This document shows positions 10,680 to 21,962 of a DNA stretch of 64,000 nt, in pieces; the stretch's first letter is position 1; each line of letters opens with the position of its first letter. A program made the position numbers and the translations under genes. The notes under the pieces are model-generated. The model had not been told where the DNA came from, did no database searches, and worked only from the letters and a program-made list of their open reading frames with translations. Origin of the DNA: Nepenthes gracilis (taxonomy: Eukaryota; Streptophyta; Magnoliopsida; Caryophyllales; Nepenthaceae); contig BSYO01000035.1 of assembly GCA_033239525.1 (NCBI GenBank), forward strand, positions 8,684,627 to 8,748,626, read 5' to 3'.

Positions 10680-12974
10680 TGTGGGATTTTGAAGGAAAAG
10701 CCAAAATTATAGTGTGGCACCCAAAGCACGCCTGAGAGGCACCCAAAGCACACCTGAGAGGCACCCGAGCGCTAGTGAAATAATAAATATATATATATAT
10801 ATATTTGTATAAAAAAAGAAAAATAAATAAATAAAAGGGGATTTGACAACTGGTTGAGTAGGGGAAAATAAGAAAAGAGAGGACGAGATGAGAGAGAAGA
10901 GAAGAGAAGGGTTTCGTGCACGGTAGGCACCACGCGGTAGAGAAAGAAGAAGGGAGAAGAAGGAGGTGGCGGCGCAGGTGGCGGTGCACGCGGAGGAGAG
11001 GCAGTGCGGTGAGAGGCGCTCGACAGGAGAGAGAAAGTGGAGGATTTGCTTATAGAGGAGAAGAGGCAGCCGCAACGTCGCACAATGGAGAGAGAGCTCA
11101 CCGGGAAGGTCAACGGTGGCTGAGAGAGGAGGCAGCAGTGGTGGCGGCTCGCAGCAAGGTGGCGTATCGTGGTAGGAGAGAGAAATTACGCGAGTAGAGA
11201 GAGAAAGGACGCACTGGCTGGAGGGAGAAGCATGATTTGGGTACCTCAAGAGTATCATTTTTCTGATATGCTTAGTATAAAGTTGAAACAAGTATCCTCT
11301 AATACTATCTTTTGTCTAATTTCACATCTAATATATTTTTATTCCGAGTTGGAGGTTTTTAATTTGTTGGTACACTTTAAATTAGCCCGTTTATTTTCTT
11401 ATACACGTATAACCATTTTACTGGTCGATTGAGATATTTGTTCTATTTTTGTTAATATATGAGGACTTTATGATCTTCTAAAAAAATAGATAATTATTAG
11501 ATGCTATATTTTTTTATATCAGTATATCTATATGAAAATGAATATGAAACTGATATTAGGCCGTACATTTTTACATTTATATACCAGATTATGGTTACTA
11601 TATTTAGATTTGTTATTGGATATTCTTACTAACTCCCAACGGAAAGATATTTATTATTGAAAATCCCTTTCCACCAGTTGGAAAGGTTTAGATATAGTGA
11701 CCCTTCATGTTTGGATGATTTATTAGAATTTATATATATTCGAACGTCCTAATATATCTGACAACTTGAAAAATTACACCCAAAATCATAGGTAGCAAAA
11801 TATAACGAACAACCTTACCTATGGGAGACAGTGTACATAGGTGGTCTAGTATGCTGGCCTTACTTACATTTGATTTGACCTAATGTTATCGGATTAGGAG
11901 TAACTATTTTCTCATGTTAGTTTTTAAATAATTAGAACTCAATTTTGGTACATATTTTATATTTTTGTATAGATTTAGATATTTTGACTTGGATTTTTGA
12001 ATTTGAACTTGAGATTTATCGATTTTGTTTCAGATGAGTTTCGTTATGTCTCATACATTGATTTTAAATATATATTTTAATCCAAATCTTTGGACTATTT
12101 ATTACGATGCTGCTGTAACTTCTACACATACGATTGGATCATTTGGAATTGGATTCTGCCCTGAATCATGAGCTGATCGAACCTTAGATTTGAACTTGGA
12201 TTGGACTTTAGATTAGATAACTGTTTATTAAAATTGATTCGAATCACTTCTATTATATATATATGTGTAGATCGAGTGGACTACTTTTGGATTAGATATT
12301 CATTTGGATTTGATATTTGATTTGAGTATGAGATTACCATTAAATTTTGATATTGAATTTAGTTAGATTTGGATATTAGATTTTGTTTTTGATTTGATGA
12401 TTGAAGTTTTGTATCGGCGAGTTGAATTTATATTTGTTTTCTAATTTGGTACTTATTCTTAACACTCCCTTTAATTTATTAGACCCGTTTACTCATATGT
12501 GATACTTGTTGAGTTCTAAGTTCATATTCTATATTTTGTCCCTTCAGAATAGAGGATTAGGCCATATTGTTAGAGCAGGATCGAGATTGGGTGTGGCATC
12601 ACAATCTCCGGTGAGTATCCTATTTATTTAGATAGATAGCATCGATTGTATATTGATTAATGGATGATTTTGTTTGGGCTATTATTAAGATTTTAAAGTC
12701 GGCCAAATGTAGGCCCTCGAGCTGTATATTGAGAATTATTGGGTTTATTTCTTTATGTGGACAAGTCGCTGTTATTATTTAAGGTTTTTCTTATGACTAT
12801 TTAGAACAGGTCATGATTATATTATCCGGATGGTTGTTTAATGAGGTCCTATACAAATTTTAATTTGTCAGGTTCTATGTATTTAGTTTGTAACCCTCGG
12901 GTTGAGATTTATAAGAATTATGTATAAAGTTTAATTAATTATTTAATTGACCTATTTTGTTCGAATTTATGACA
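10680..12974 (+). repeat. Gypsy LTR (LTR-Y) nested in LTR-X
   Basis: Begins TGTGGGATTTTG at 10680, repeats the CACCCAAAGCACRCC motif twice (10720-10765), has a GA-rich block like that of LTR-X and the same TTTGGGTACCT...AAGTATCCTCT signature at about 11237-11305. It ends TTTATGACA at 12974, just before a PBS-like site. Outer and inner ends are inferred; no matching second LTR was found. Confidence 0.52.
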
Positions 12975-13082
12975 GAATAGTATCAGAGAAAAGTCGTATG
13001 GAGAGATAGGTGATGGACCTTGTCGGTTCAAAATCTCGTGGGATAGAAGGAGGTTTTGGTCGACAGAGACGTAGGTAAGGAG
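12975..13082 (+). promoter_or_regulatory. PBS-like site and leader stub of the LTR-Y element
   Basis: TAGTATCAGAG (12978-12988) differs by one base from the tRNA-Met PBS TGGTATCAGAG. About 90 bp of leader follow before the G1 element interrupts it at 13083. Confidence 0.55.
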
Positions 13083-13680
13083 TGCGAAATTCTAATCTCG
13101 AAACATGATAATGATTGAATAATTATGTTGATGAAAATCATATTTGAGACTTAAGTATAGTAAAAAATTTGGTACTGAAATAAAAAGAAATGAAAACACC
13201 AAAGGAAAGGACTGGTGCTCGCCGTGAGCTCAGGCACATGGCGAGGCACAAAATTGCACGTGTGGTGCCCTGGGAGTGCCTAAGGCGAAGGTGGGAGCAT
13301 GGAAGCCTACGAGGCTAGCGATCAAGCAGCGCTCGAGCACCAACCGATGTACCCATTTGCGAGAGGGGCTGCTTGAGCGCTGGCCCTTGGGTGTGTCACG
13401 TGCCTTCTTTCCCTTCGATTTTTAAAGGGATTTGAGGGTTGGGGGAGAACGAGGAACGACAGCAGCACGAAAGGGAGAAAGGGGAGAAAAGAGGAGGAAA
13501 TCCACCCGATCCAACTGATCCGAATAAGAACAACGATAGATTAAACTCAGGTAAGTATACTCCGGACGTTATTTACTATTTTTACAGTATTTTAATATCC
13601 CTACTACTATATTTATACTTTGAAAGCATGTTTCTCTATATTCTGCATAAATAAAGCCTATTTCTGTAAATCAATTGGAC

Positions 13681-13727
<47 letters not shown>

Positions 13728-15489
13728 CAATGTCTGACATCAATTTCATGAAAATGCATGTGTTAGGTATCCGTTTTATATCCGAAATGTTTACTGAAAC
13801 CCTAGATACGAAATGTGAAGTGATTTAATATTTTAAATCCTTAATTTCTGATATGTAACAGGTAAATTGTAAAAGAGTATTGTTCCTGTTATGAATTATA
13901 ACTGAGATATTTACACGGAATCGCACTGTTAAGTTTCTATGGATTTCTAGAGTATTCTGAATGATTAATGGTGAAATCCTTATTGATTTTTGAAAACTGA
14001 TGAATTATAAACTAAGAGAACGAGAAGAAACTGTTTCTAATATTGTTAATTAGGACCCAAGACTAATATACGGCCATGTGAGGTTCTCCAGTATACATTA
14101 GGACATTACAGTGGTAATCAGAGATAACTTCGTCCATAGAATTATACGTGGTCTGCTATTCCTCGGGGCATTACTAGAATTGACTCTGGAGGTCGAAAAT
14201 CCTCTGTTGGCTTTGATTTATGTGCCGTAAACACAGTCGGCTCCTATTATCATCATTGTTCTTGAGTTTTGATTGTGTGGCATAAACACAATCTATTTTC
14301 GATTATTCGCCCCTTTGGTTTGTAGGGTACTCTAATTGGGTCCCTAGAATATCGAACTAGAATTTTTGAAGAAACACGAAGGTTTTGGAACTGTTTTATG
14401 AAACCGTTGCATGTTTAAATAAAATTGTGCCTTACTCCTGTTTCCATGGACTGCTTTTGTTCTTTTGACCTGATATTAATGTGGTTTTTTGCCCTAACAT
14501 GATTTATGATTTTCAAAACCTGTTTATAAGAAAAATTATACTTTCCTCATGATTATTGTACATGTTCCTGCTCACCTGCCCATATGTTCTGTATGAAAGT
14601 ATAATTAATAATTTCTGAAAACCTGTTCATGTGGAATCATACTTTTCTCATGAATTATGTATACGTTTTTGTTTTCCCTTGGCATTTCTATTATCTTTTG
14701 CAATTTGTTCTGCTAATATTTCTGCAATCATTGTCTTATTGCATTTATACTTTAAATGTAACTGTACCTACTTTATGTATTATGTTTCTGCATGAGATCA
14801 TTACATTTTACATGTTTTAGTACCTTGTTGGATTTTAACTCACTATTTTACTATTTTTTTCCTCCAAATAGGGATATAGAGAAAACATTGGAGGATCACG
14901 TGTAATTAGAGTTTAGTAAGGAAAGTTCTAGAGCCTCAGTGAAGCCTTGAATATTACATTAGAGTAATGCTTTTGGAGATTTTGATAGTTTTAATTATAA
15001 ACATCTGAATTGTGGATGAAATTATGTATAAATGACTGTAATATATTTTGTAAACTGTTAGAACTATATTTATGATGCCGTAGATTATATTTTAGATATA
15101 GATACTTCCGCTATATGTTTTCTGGCTTTCTGTACAGGTCTTAGACGGCATCTCTTGTCTGAATTCTAGTATTATAGATAGAGTTGTTAAATTAAAGTCA
15201 TCGATGGCATTCGCGGTCCTGTGAATGCATGTTGTAGGAGAATTGTGGTATTTTAGATAGTTGCATGCATGTACAGTCTTGTAATTGTGTTGTGGTCACA
15301 CATCTGAGATTTGGATATCTAGTATGCTCTGTACTGGTGTAAATAAACAGGTTATAGATTTTAGTTTCTATCCAATTTTAGATAGAACTCCATCGAAATG
15401 TCTGTAGAATTATTGATCTAAACTTATAAATTCTGTCCTGAATCTGTTTGATGGATGGTCCTATGGAAATTAGGATCCGTTCCGTCACA
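13083..15489 (+). repeat. 5' LTR of Gypsy element G1
   Basis: A 2407-bp LTR from TGCGAAATTCTAATCTCG to CCGTCACA, followed directly by a PBS. Its start matches the 3' LTR at 19086 (shared ATAATTATG, GATGAAAATCAT and GTGGTGCC blocks), but it has about 70 bp near 13180-13245 that the 3' copy lacks. It includes CAGGTAAGTATAC at about 13547, a strong splice-donor-like site after a GA-rich leader, and a (TA)n run at 13690-13726. AGGAG (13078-13082) would be the left target repeat. Confidence 0.8.
13688..13727. repeat. (TA)n microsatellite
   Basis: About twenty TA units within the G1 5' LTR. Confidence 0.9.
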
Positions 15490-15503
15490 ATTGGTATCAA
15501 AGA
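15490..15503 (+). promoter_or_regulatory. Primer-binding site of Gypsy G1
   Basis: ATTGGTATCAAAG directly after the LTR end CACA; one base off the tRNA-Met PBS. This fixes the inner boundary of the 5' LTR. Confidence 0.85.
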
Positions 15504-15892
15504 ATATAAGATGCCTTAGAAATGATCTGAATTGTATGTAAAAATTTAGGAAATGATTTTGACTGACTGAATAGGTAAGGATAGGCATAGACTGAATAAA
15601 ATAGGTTAGGAAATCCTAAGTGTTCTAGCTTATATAAGTTAGAATTGGCATGAGCTAGGATGTAGTGATTCAGCTACTCGGTATTGATTTCTGGCCTAGG
15701 TTGATCAATTTAAATTTAAGGATTCAGGTTAATTATTTAAGTTAAGGCAAGATAATAATAGATAAGATTTGATGGAATGTTTAAGGCTTGACCCTAGGAG
15801 TTTTCTTATGAATGCATTAATTTTATTCCTCCGTCTGATCTAATTAATTGAGGGTAATTAATATTGCAGTATTTCTGTTATAGAATATTAGT

Positions 15893-16770
15893 ATGGCAAA
15901 TAGAAAAAGGGATAATGCTCAAGGTGGCAATGATATCCCAGAAGATCAAGAGACTAGGTATTTGAATTTATTGAAAAGGTTAACGAACATGATTGAAGTA
16001 ATGGAGCAAAGCCACATGGCTCCAACAGCTTACGATAGATTTAGAAAAGAAAGAGCCCCCAAATTTTTAGGTGACCAGGCCTTGTGAAAATAGACATTTG
16101 GTTTAAGAGAATGAAGAAAATATTTACGGTGATTCAATACTCTGATCAGAAAAATGTTACATTTATAGCCTACAAATTAGATGGAGAGGCGGACAGCTGG
16201 TGGGCTATGAAAAAGAGAGCATTGGGAATACCTAAAAATGATATTACTTGAAAAATGTTTGAAAAGACTTTTATGAAAAAATATTTTCCTTCGAGTCTCC
16301 AAGATTAGAAAGAATAAGAGTTTATGCGGCTCAGACAAGGAAAACATACCGTAACCGAATATGATGCAAAGTTTACTGAACTATCTTGGTATGCACCATA
16401 TTTCGTAGAGGCTGAAGGAAGAAAAGCTAAAAAGTTTCAGTAAGAATTAAAAGCCAAGATTATGAGACAATTGGCGATCCTTAAACTTCAGACTTATGCA
16501 GAGATTTTGGATAGAGTACTGATTTTTGAGAGAGAGTTGGAAACTCAAAAGCTCTCAATTAAGAGGGTGGTTAGCCGAGCAAGTTGTAGCGTGAAAACAA
16601 ATGCAGGATCCTCAAGGCCCTCTAAAAAGACAAAGACGGTCACGACAGAAAAGGGAGTTGCTAAAAATTAGACAGAGGCATTCTTTATGTGTGGATAACA
16701 GGGTCACCTGGTTAAAAATTGCCAGCTATCAAAGAGATCGGAAGTAAGAAGTCTGTAGTTTCAGTGAAAT
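15893..16770 (+). pseudogene. Gypsy gag remnant (element G1)
   Basis: From the ATG at 15893 the frame reads PTAYDRFRKERAPKFLGDQA, then (after a TGA) MKKIFTVIQYSDQKNVTFIA, LDGEADSWWAMKKR and FMRLRQGKHTVTEYDAKFTE, with a decayed zinc knuckle CG*QGHLVKNC at about 16690-16720. This is the retrotransposon gag domain plus CCHC knuckle of chromovirus-type Gypsy elements (FxG, EA..WW, QG...V..Y...F). At least five in-frame stops are scattered, but most of the frame is conserved, suggesting decay mainly by point mutation. Confidence 0.87.
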
Positions 16771-19072
16771 CTTTTGCACTGACAGTCTAGGACACTATGA
16801 CATCGTTAAAAGTATAAAAATGTATTCTTTTCATGGAAAGTTGATTTATGCTTTATTTGAGATTCATGTATACTTTTAATTTTCCATAAATTATATGTCA
16901 TGTATGCATTGTTGTTCAATGGTTGTGTATTGTGGAGATACTTATGAAACTTGTTGTATTGGGATTTTTTGTAGAAATGTGTTAAGATTGTTACTAACTA
17001 TCGGAGATCAGCAATAATGGATATCTTAGGAAGTTTTATAACTTTTTGTATAGTTTGACGATCATATTACGAAAGGGACTTTGTCGGATTTTCAGCTAAA
17101 TATATGATCTGTCACAGATGACATTTTCGATAGCACAATTTAAAATTGATGAAATAGAAGTGATAATTAATTAAAATTTAGGTGATTAGCCTCGACCTAA
17201 GTGGGGAAAAATTTATAGGATAGTAAAAAACAAATCGATAAAAGTCTGTATAGGTAACCTTTAAAAACTATGGAGTAAAATTATTAGCCGCCTGATTTGG
17301 GTTGACCCCTGATGGGTTTGATGTATTGTGGTAGGGTGCAATACCCTTAAGAAAGGGGTCTGCGATTGAAATAGCTTTGTTCATAATTAAACTTAATCGA
17401 TGAGGTTTTTTTATTTGAAGAAATTGTACAGGTTGTTCCACGAATTTGAAGATTTAGGAAATATGACTTGAAGAAGGAATAAGATATGTAATTAGGCATT
17501 TTGAGAAAAACCTTGATGCTTTCTGTATCTTGGGAATAGATTATTTTTGGAGTAAGTAATAGAGGAGTCTATAATCAGTGTTACTCCACTATGAGTTAGA
17601 GAAAATGATTGAGGTTTTTATTTAAAGAAGCTGTAAGCCTTGTCTCCAGAATTAATTTTTATCTAGTAATTCTGAAAGTAAATGGTTGCACCGTTAAAGA
17701 AAAATGACCACGTGATGTTGTTAGTGGGTAAACCTGTTTGAGGGTCTCAAGGATGAACCCTGATATCTTTAAGAATAAGGGACCTCTGTACTGGCAGATG
17801 ATATTGACATAGAGTGATGGGATAATCAGGTATCGTATTCTAAAAATTAAAGACAGAATCATATTTGAAATATTAGAGTTATGAAATTTTGAAGTAAGAA
17901 ATCCTTGAGAGTGTGAGCTACTGATTGAGTTTTTAGAATTAGTTGACAATCTAAGTTTGACGTTAACTTCTTGAAGACTGTTATAATTATAGTTTCTGAT
18001 TTCATGGTGATTCAAGGTTTATGAAGATATCAGTTTGGGGACATTTTAGCTAAAGAATAAGAATGTAAAGTGTTTTGCATTCAGGATTTACTTGTAATCT
18101 GAAATTTATATTAAAATCTTAGTTAAGTCGATCAGAAAGATTTTGGACAATAGGTTAAATCAGAAATGATGAAAAAGCTTGGCCATATAATTGATCAGAG
18201 AATTATATCCGGAGCATTAAGGACATGAAATCATGGATCTGGGAGTCCTCATGATTTTGTTTCAAGAAGGTGAGGATGACCCACCCATCCTGAATTATGG
18301 TAACGCGTTCGGATGAAATTAGATGGCCTATTGATGTGCCAACGAGACCCTAAGATTGCTAAGTACTTGAATCTTGGAGTTTAGGGACTACCACCTAGGG
18401 TAATATAGATTTCCTAGTGATTATTACGACTGAAATTTCTAAATCAACTATAGATCAAGGACTTGTGGGAATTGTTTACATGATACAGTTGTTTCGGGAT
18501 TCATTTATTAAGTATTTAACATGGGTTATGTCTTTTAGAGATAGATGTCGATTAATGACATATGTCAATGAATCTATAAGGATATAAAGCATTCTGATTT
18601 GAGATCTAATTGTAAACTAAGGTATTGCAAAAATTTTTGTTAAAATGATTGGAAAATCATAGATGTCGAGTTAAATTAGACTAGAAGGTAAATTGCAATC
18701 AGATGATCCATAGTTAGGAAATTAATCAGAATGTACGACAGAATTTTAGTGAGTCTGCATAATTTGATGTCCGATTTCAGACTCAAAAAGGGGTAATTAT
18801 TTTCGAGGTCTAACATAAGTTGAAATAAGAGAATTTTACCTGTTTACAGTTTTGAACCACATTTGAATAGTAGTTAATGAAATTGGGTTGTCCTTGGATT
18901 TAAAAGATTTAGGTGAGTATAGAGCGAATCAGGTATTAAATGTCTAGACAGTTTGGAGGATTAAGGTATTCTAGGATAACCACCATAATCTGGATAAAAT
19001 CTGGAGACGATAACAAAGTTCCTTAATCTTTGAAAATTTAAGGATTATAAAATTTTGAGAACGAATTTCTGT
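16771..19072 (+). other. G1 interior without recognisable pol
   Basis: A protease-like start is suggested by KSFALTV near 16770 and LIYALFE near 16840, where intact elements read LFDSGATHSFIS. After that 2.2 kb hold no RT, RNase H or integrase motif that I can recognise in any frame. An intact chromovirus would have over 3 kb of pol here, so the element is heavily deleted or derives from a non-autonomous form. The - strand open frame at 17659-18015 is not convincing. Confidence 0.55.
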
Positions 19073-19085
19073 AAGTGGGGAAGAG
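19073..19085 (+). promoter_or_regulatory. Polypurine tract of Gypsy G1
   Basis: AAGTGGGGAAGAG directly before the 3' LTR start TGTGAGATCC; the position and purine content fit the plus-strand primer of the element. Confidence 0.75.
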
Positions 19086-19263
19086 TGTGAGATCCCGATC
19101 TCAAAATGTGATAATAATGGAATAATTATGTGGATGAAAATCATGTTTGGGACTTAAGTAAGTGAAAAATTTGGTATCGAAATGTGTGAGGTGCAAAATT
19201 GTGCGTGTGGTGCCTTGGGAGCGCCTGAGGCGAAGGCGGGAGCGCGGCAACCTACGAGGCTAC
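19086..19263 (+). repeat. Truncated 3' LTR of Gypsy G1
   Basis: TGTGAGATCCCGATCTC matches the 5' LTR start at 13083 and stays alignable to CTACGAGGCTA at about 19260, where similarity stops. Only about 180 of 2400 bp remain; the rest was removed or displaced by the T2 region. Confidence 0.78.
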
Positions 19264-20100
19264 GACAAGAGCAAGAAGGAGACTTGGGGGTTATCTATTC
19301 CCACTCATCACTGTAATCGGGTAGATAATCGTCCCCACAAATCCTTCATCACTAAAGAATCCATAGACAAAGAGCTTGAGGTTCAGCCTTCTAAGGCAAT
19401 GTTCAGAAAGAGGTTGACAAATTTAAAAGATTTGTTGAAGTAGGATAGTAGTTGAGGACCTCAAATTTTAATTCGGAAGAAGATGGTGCTATTCTGACTT
19501 TGGACTTATGGCGAGGAGTTGGACCAAACTTTGTTAATCGAGTAGGAGTTGCTCTAAGAAAATTTTTTTAGAAGAAATCAAAGCATCTGGGTTAGAGCTC
19601 GAAGGATGGACTCATTTATTCTCCAAATGATAAGATAACGAAAAGTCGGATGAAATAGAGTCTTCTTCCCCAAAGTTTTAGTTTGCGAGGTCAGCCTGCG
19701 AGTTCTGTCGGAGAATTACATGGGACGAGTTTGCTTTCATTAGAGTGAAGTCTAATTTAATTGCGGTTAGATAGGCCATTTGTCAAAGAATTGCTCTATC
19801 TTTTGAAAGAAGGTTGCCGTGCAAATGCTGTAAAAGTCCCTTAAAGTTTTGTGTTCAACCATGTATTGGCCTCTGGTAACGGGATTGAGGTTTAAAATCT
19901 GACCGAGTATGGGCCGCAAGGTAGAGGGACCAAGATTCAAAATATGACCACGCATAGGCCGCTTAGTAGCAGAACCGAGGTTCAAAATCCAACTGTGTAT
20001 GGGTTACTCAGTAGCAGGATTGAGATTTTTTGACCGTGTAGGTTGAGTTACAGGTGAGCGGAAGTTCACCCCATTTAGGAATAGTCTATGTTGCTTGATT
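19264..20100. other. Unassigned segment between G1 and T2, with 45-bp repeats
   Basis: No known domain was recognised. It may be the 3' part of T2 (in Tat elements the antisense gene and spacer lie here), but no polypurine tract or 3' LTR was found. It contains the 45-bp tandem repeat listed separately. Confidence 0.4.
19856..20040. repeat. 45-bp tandem repeat, about four units
   Basis: Units begin near 19856, 19901, 19946 and 19989 with a GACC/AACC plus GTATGGGCC-like start and end in GAGGTTCAAAAT-like sequence. The period is a multiple of three, and on the - strand three units stay open as 15-residue repeats with the core ILNLG/ILNLN. Confidence 0.8.
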
Positions 20101-20179
20101 TTATGAGAAGATATGAAAGCACTTGCATGAGCAAGTTAAGCAAATAAAATGACTATTTTATTAATTAAAGCATGGTTCA

Positions 20180-21420
20180 AGCAATCCACATAATACATGT
20201 AAGACTTAACTGGATTCGATATGAAATCGTCGGTTGCACCTTCTGGGGTGGAGGGCACCCTGGGCCTGCCGGACCAGCTTTCTGATCTAAGTGCGTAGCA
20301 CGTACACTCCGCTTCGAAGGATTGTCGAGGTTGAAAACGGTCCCTAACAGGAGGGAGACTAATCGCTCCACCCTGCGGCCTCGCACCTGTGGCCTCTACA
20401 CTCTAAAGGACTTGGTCCGACATGTTGAACCAGCTGAGTGATTTGGATGTCGACCCTTCGCTGTCAACATGCGACTCACAGGTATCGAGGGTGGACTTCG
20501 ATCGATGTGAGGGAAGCGTCTTCTGACATGAAATGCCACAGACAAGAGGCTGAGGGTCTAACCACCCTGGAGGGCATTCCAACCTATTACACACCTCGCA
20601 TGGCATCTTGGCAGCGTCTTCTAGCATGAAACGCTGCATGCGAGGGGCTGAGGTCTTTACCGCCCTTAAGGGAATCCCAACCTACTTCCAACACCACATT
20701 GGGAACTTATGAGGCCCCAAGGGCCTGACGAAGCATAGAAGTGATCTAGGTAGAGCACCGAATCAAAACTTTAGACCTAGGACTTCAAGTTTAGTTCCTA
20801 AATGCCATGAGAAGATGGGGGCGATTGAATCTCTATCACAAATGGTGACCTTGTTAGGTTGGCAAATTGTCCTTTAACACTACGTGGAGTTCGTTCTTTG
20901 GCAAGGAGCCTCCTACCATCATGGGAGTGGCGTGGAACATATTGCTCTGAGCTTTTATCCCACGCCTCATGACTCAGTCGGTCCTCTGGCCACCACTAGG
21001 CCCTATTACCCATGGCCGCCCAGGCTACAAGGTTATTAGACCACTGGATCCTCTACAAATACTGATTCGCTTCGATTATCTGGCAGTTGGAGGGTGGAGC
21101 CCCCAACATAGCACCTTCGGATGGACGTGTATGGCCTAAAAAGTGGACCACCCATCCGAACACCGAGCGCCTACACGCTTTGGGGCCGATTGTCTGTCAA
21201 CATAGCTACCCAAGGAGGGGTTGCTGCCGTGGGGGACGTTTCTGGCTAGTGCAATGGGGAGCGGATCAAGTATGTCGAGCCCCCATTATGAGAATCGTGA
21301 TAGCTTCTACAAGATTTGCTATTCTACACAGGGCTGATGAGGGGCGTTGCCGTGGGATCAACCTTTTCAAGACCCCAGGTTAGGCCTCCTGCTCTAGCGA
21401 GGCCGCTCGTGAGTATAAGG
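20180..21420 (-). pseudogene. Tat-type Gypsy integrase remnant (element T2)
   Basis: The - strand reads GLDILDPLPIA near 21270, the decayed WGMDILGPLP of the integrase core, and the stretch 20240-20420 is collinear with the integrase C-terminal/GPY-like part of element T1 at 43590-43720 (shared GGACC...CTCC and AACGGTCCCT blocks). A 98-bp direct repeat lies between (starts at about 20516 and 20614). No RT or RNase H is found between this and the gag start, so about 3 kb of pol appears deleted. Confidence 0.68.
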
Positions 21421-21499
21421 CTAAACACTCTAGAAACTCTCTCTGGGTCGCATCTCTCACCCTAGCGAGAGAATGATAGGACGTCTACTAGTGCTGCAA

Positions 21500-21922
21500 A
21501 AGTCTTCTTTATAGGCGGATGGTTACCAATCAACTTGGGAATAGTGAAGGCATCACTGCTCGGGGCTTTGGTCTTACGCTTCGAGATCGGGTAGGACTTT
21601 CTTCCGGGAGTGGGCCTTGTCACTTGAATTCTCTCGAATATCAAAGTCATTAGGCAGATGAGATTTTTCTTATTGGGCTATCTTTTCCTCGGCTTCTCCT
21701 TTTAGGAGCAGACATTTTCATCAGGGAGAAAAGAGCCCCCAGCCGTAGCTCATCCAGACGAATGCATAGAGATCCAGAGTAGCTTAAGCATGACACCTTG
21801 TTGGGAGTTGAGCGTATGCTCGCCAAATGTAGGTTGTATGTCGCCGCGACTACCTGAGAGTCGTCACCATGGAAGGCGACATCTCTAGATGATGTGCTGG
21901 CTCGAGCACTAGTGTTGACCAT
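21500..21922 (-). pseudogene. Tat-type gag N-terminus (element T2)
   Basis: Starts MVNTSARASTSS at 21922, closely parallel to MVNTRAQTSAP of element T1, and lies 25 bp inside the PBS. The frame is open for 90 codons and then breaks. Further gag motifs were not recognised. Confidence 0.65.
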
Positions 21923-21946
21923 ACTTGTTAGACTTTTTAGTTGTTT

Positions 21947-21962
21947 CGACAGATGGCGCCAA
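21947..21962 (-). promoter_or_regulatory. Primer-binding site of Tat element T2
   Basis: The - strand reads TTGGCGCCATCTGTCG immediately after the LTR end TACATCA; TTGGCGCCGTCTGT is the usual Tat/Ogre-type form. It fixes the LTR boundary at 21963. Confidence 0.85.

Noticed and set aside
10247..11291. Several long, Ser/Leu/Arg-rich frames on both strands
   Set aside because: They cover GA/CT-rich blocks of nested LTRs, overlap one another on both strands and show no domain.
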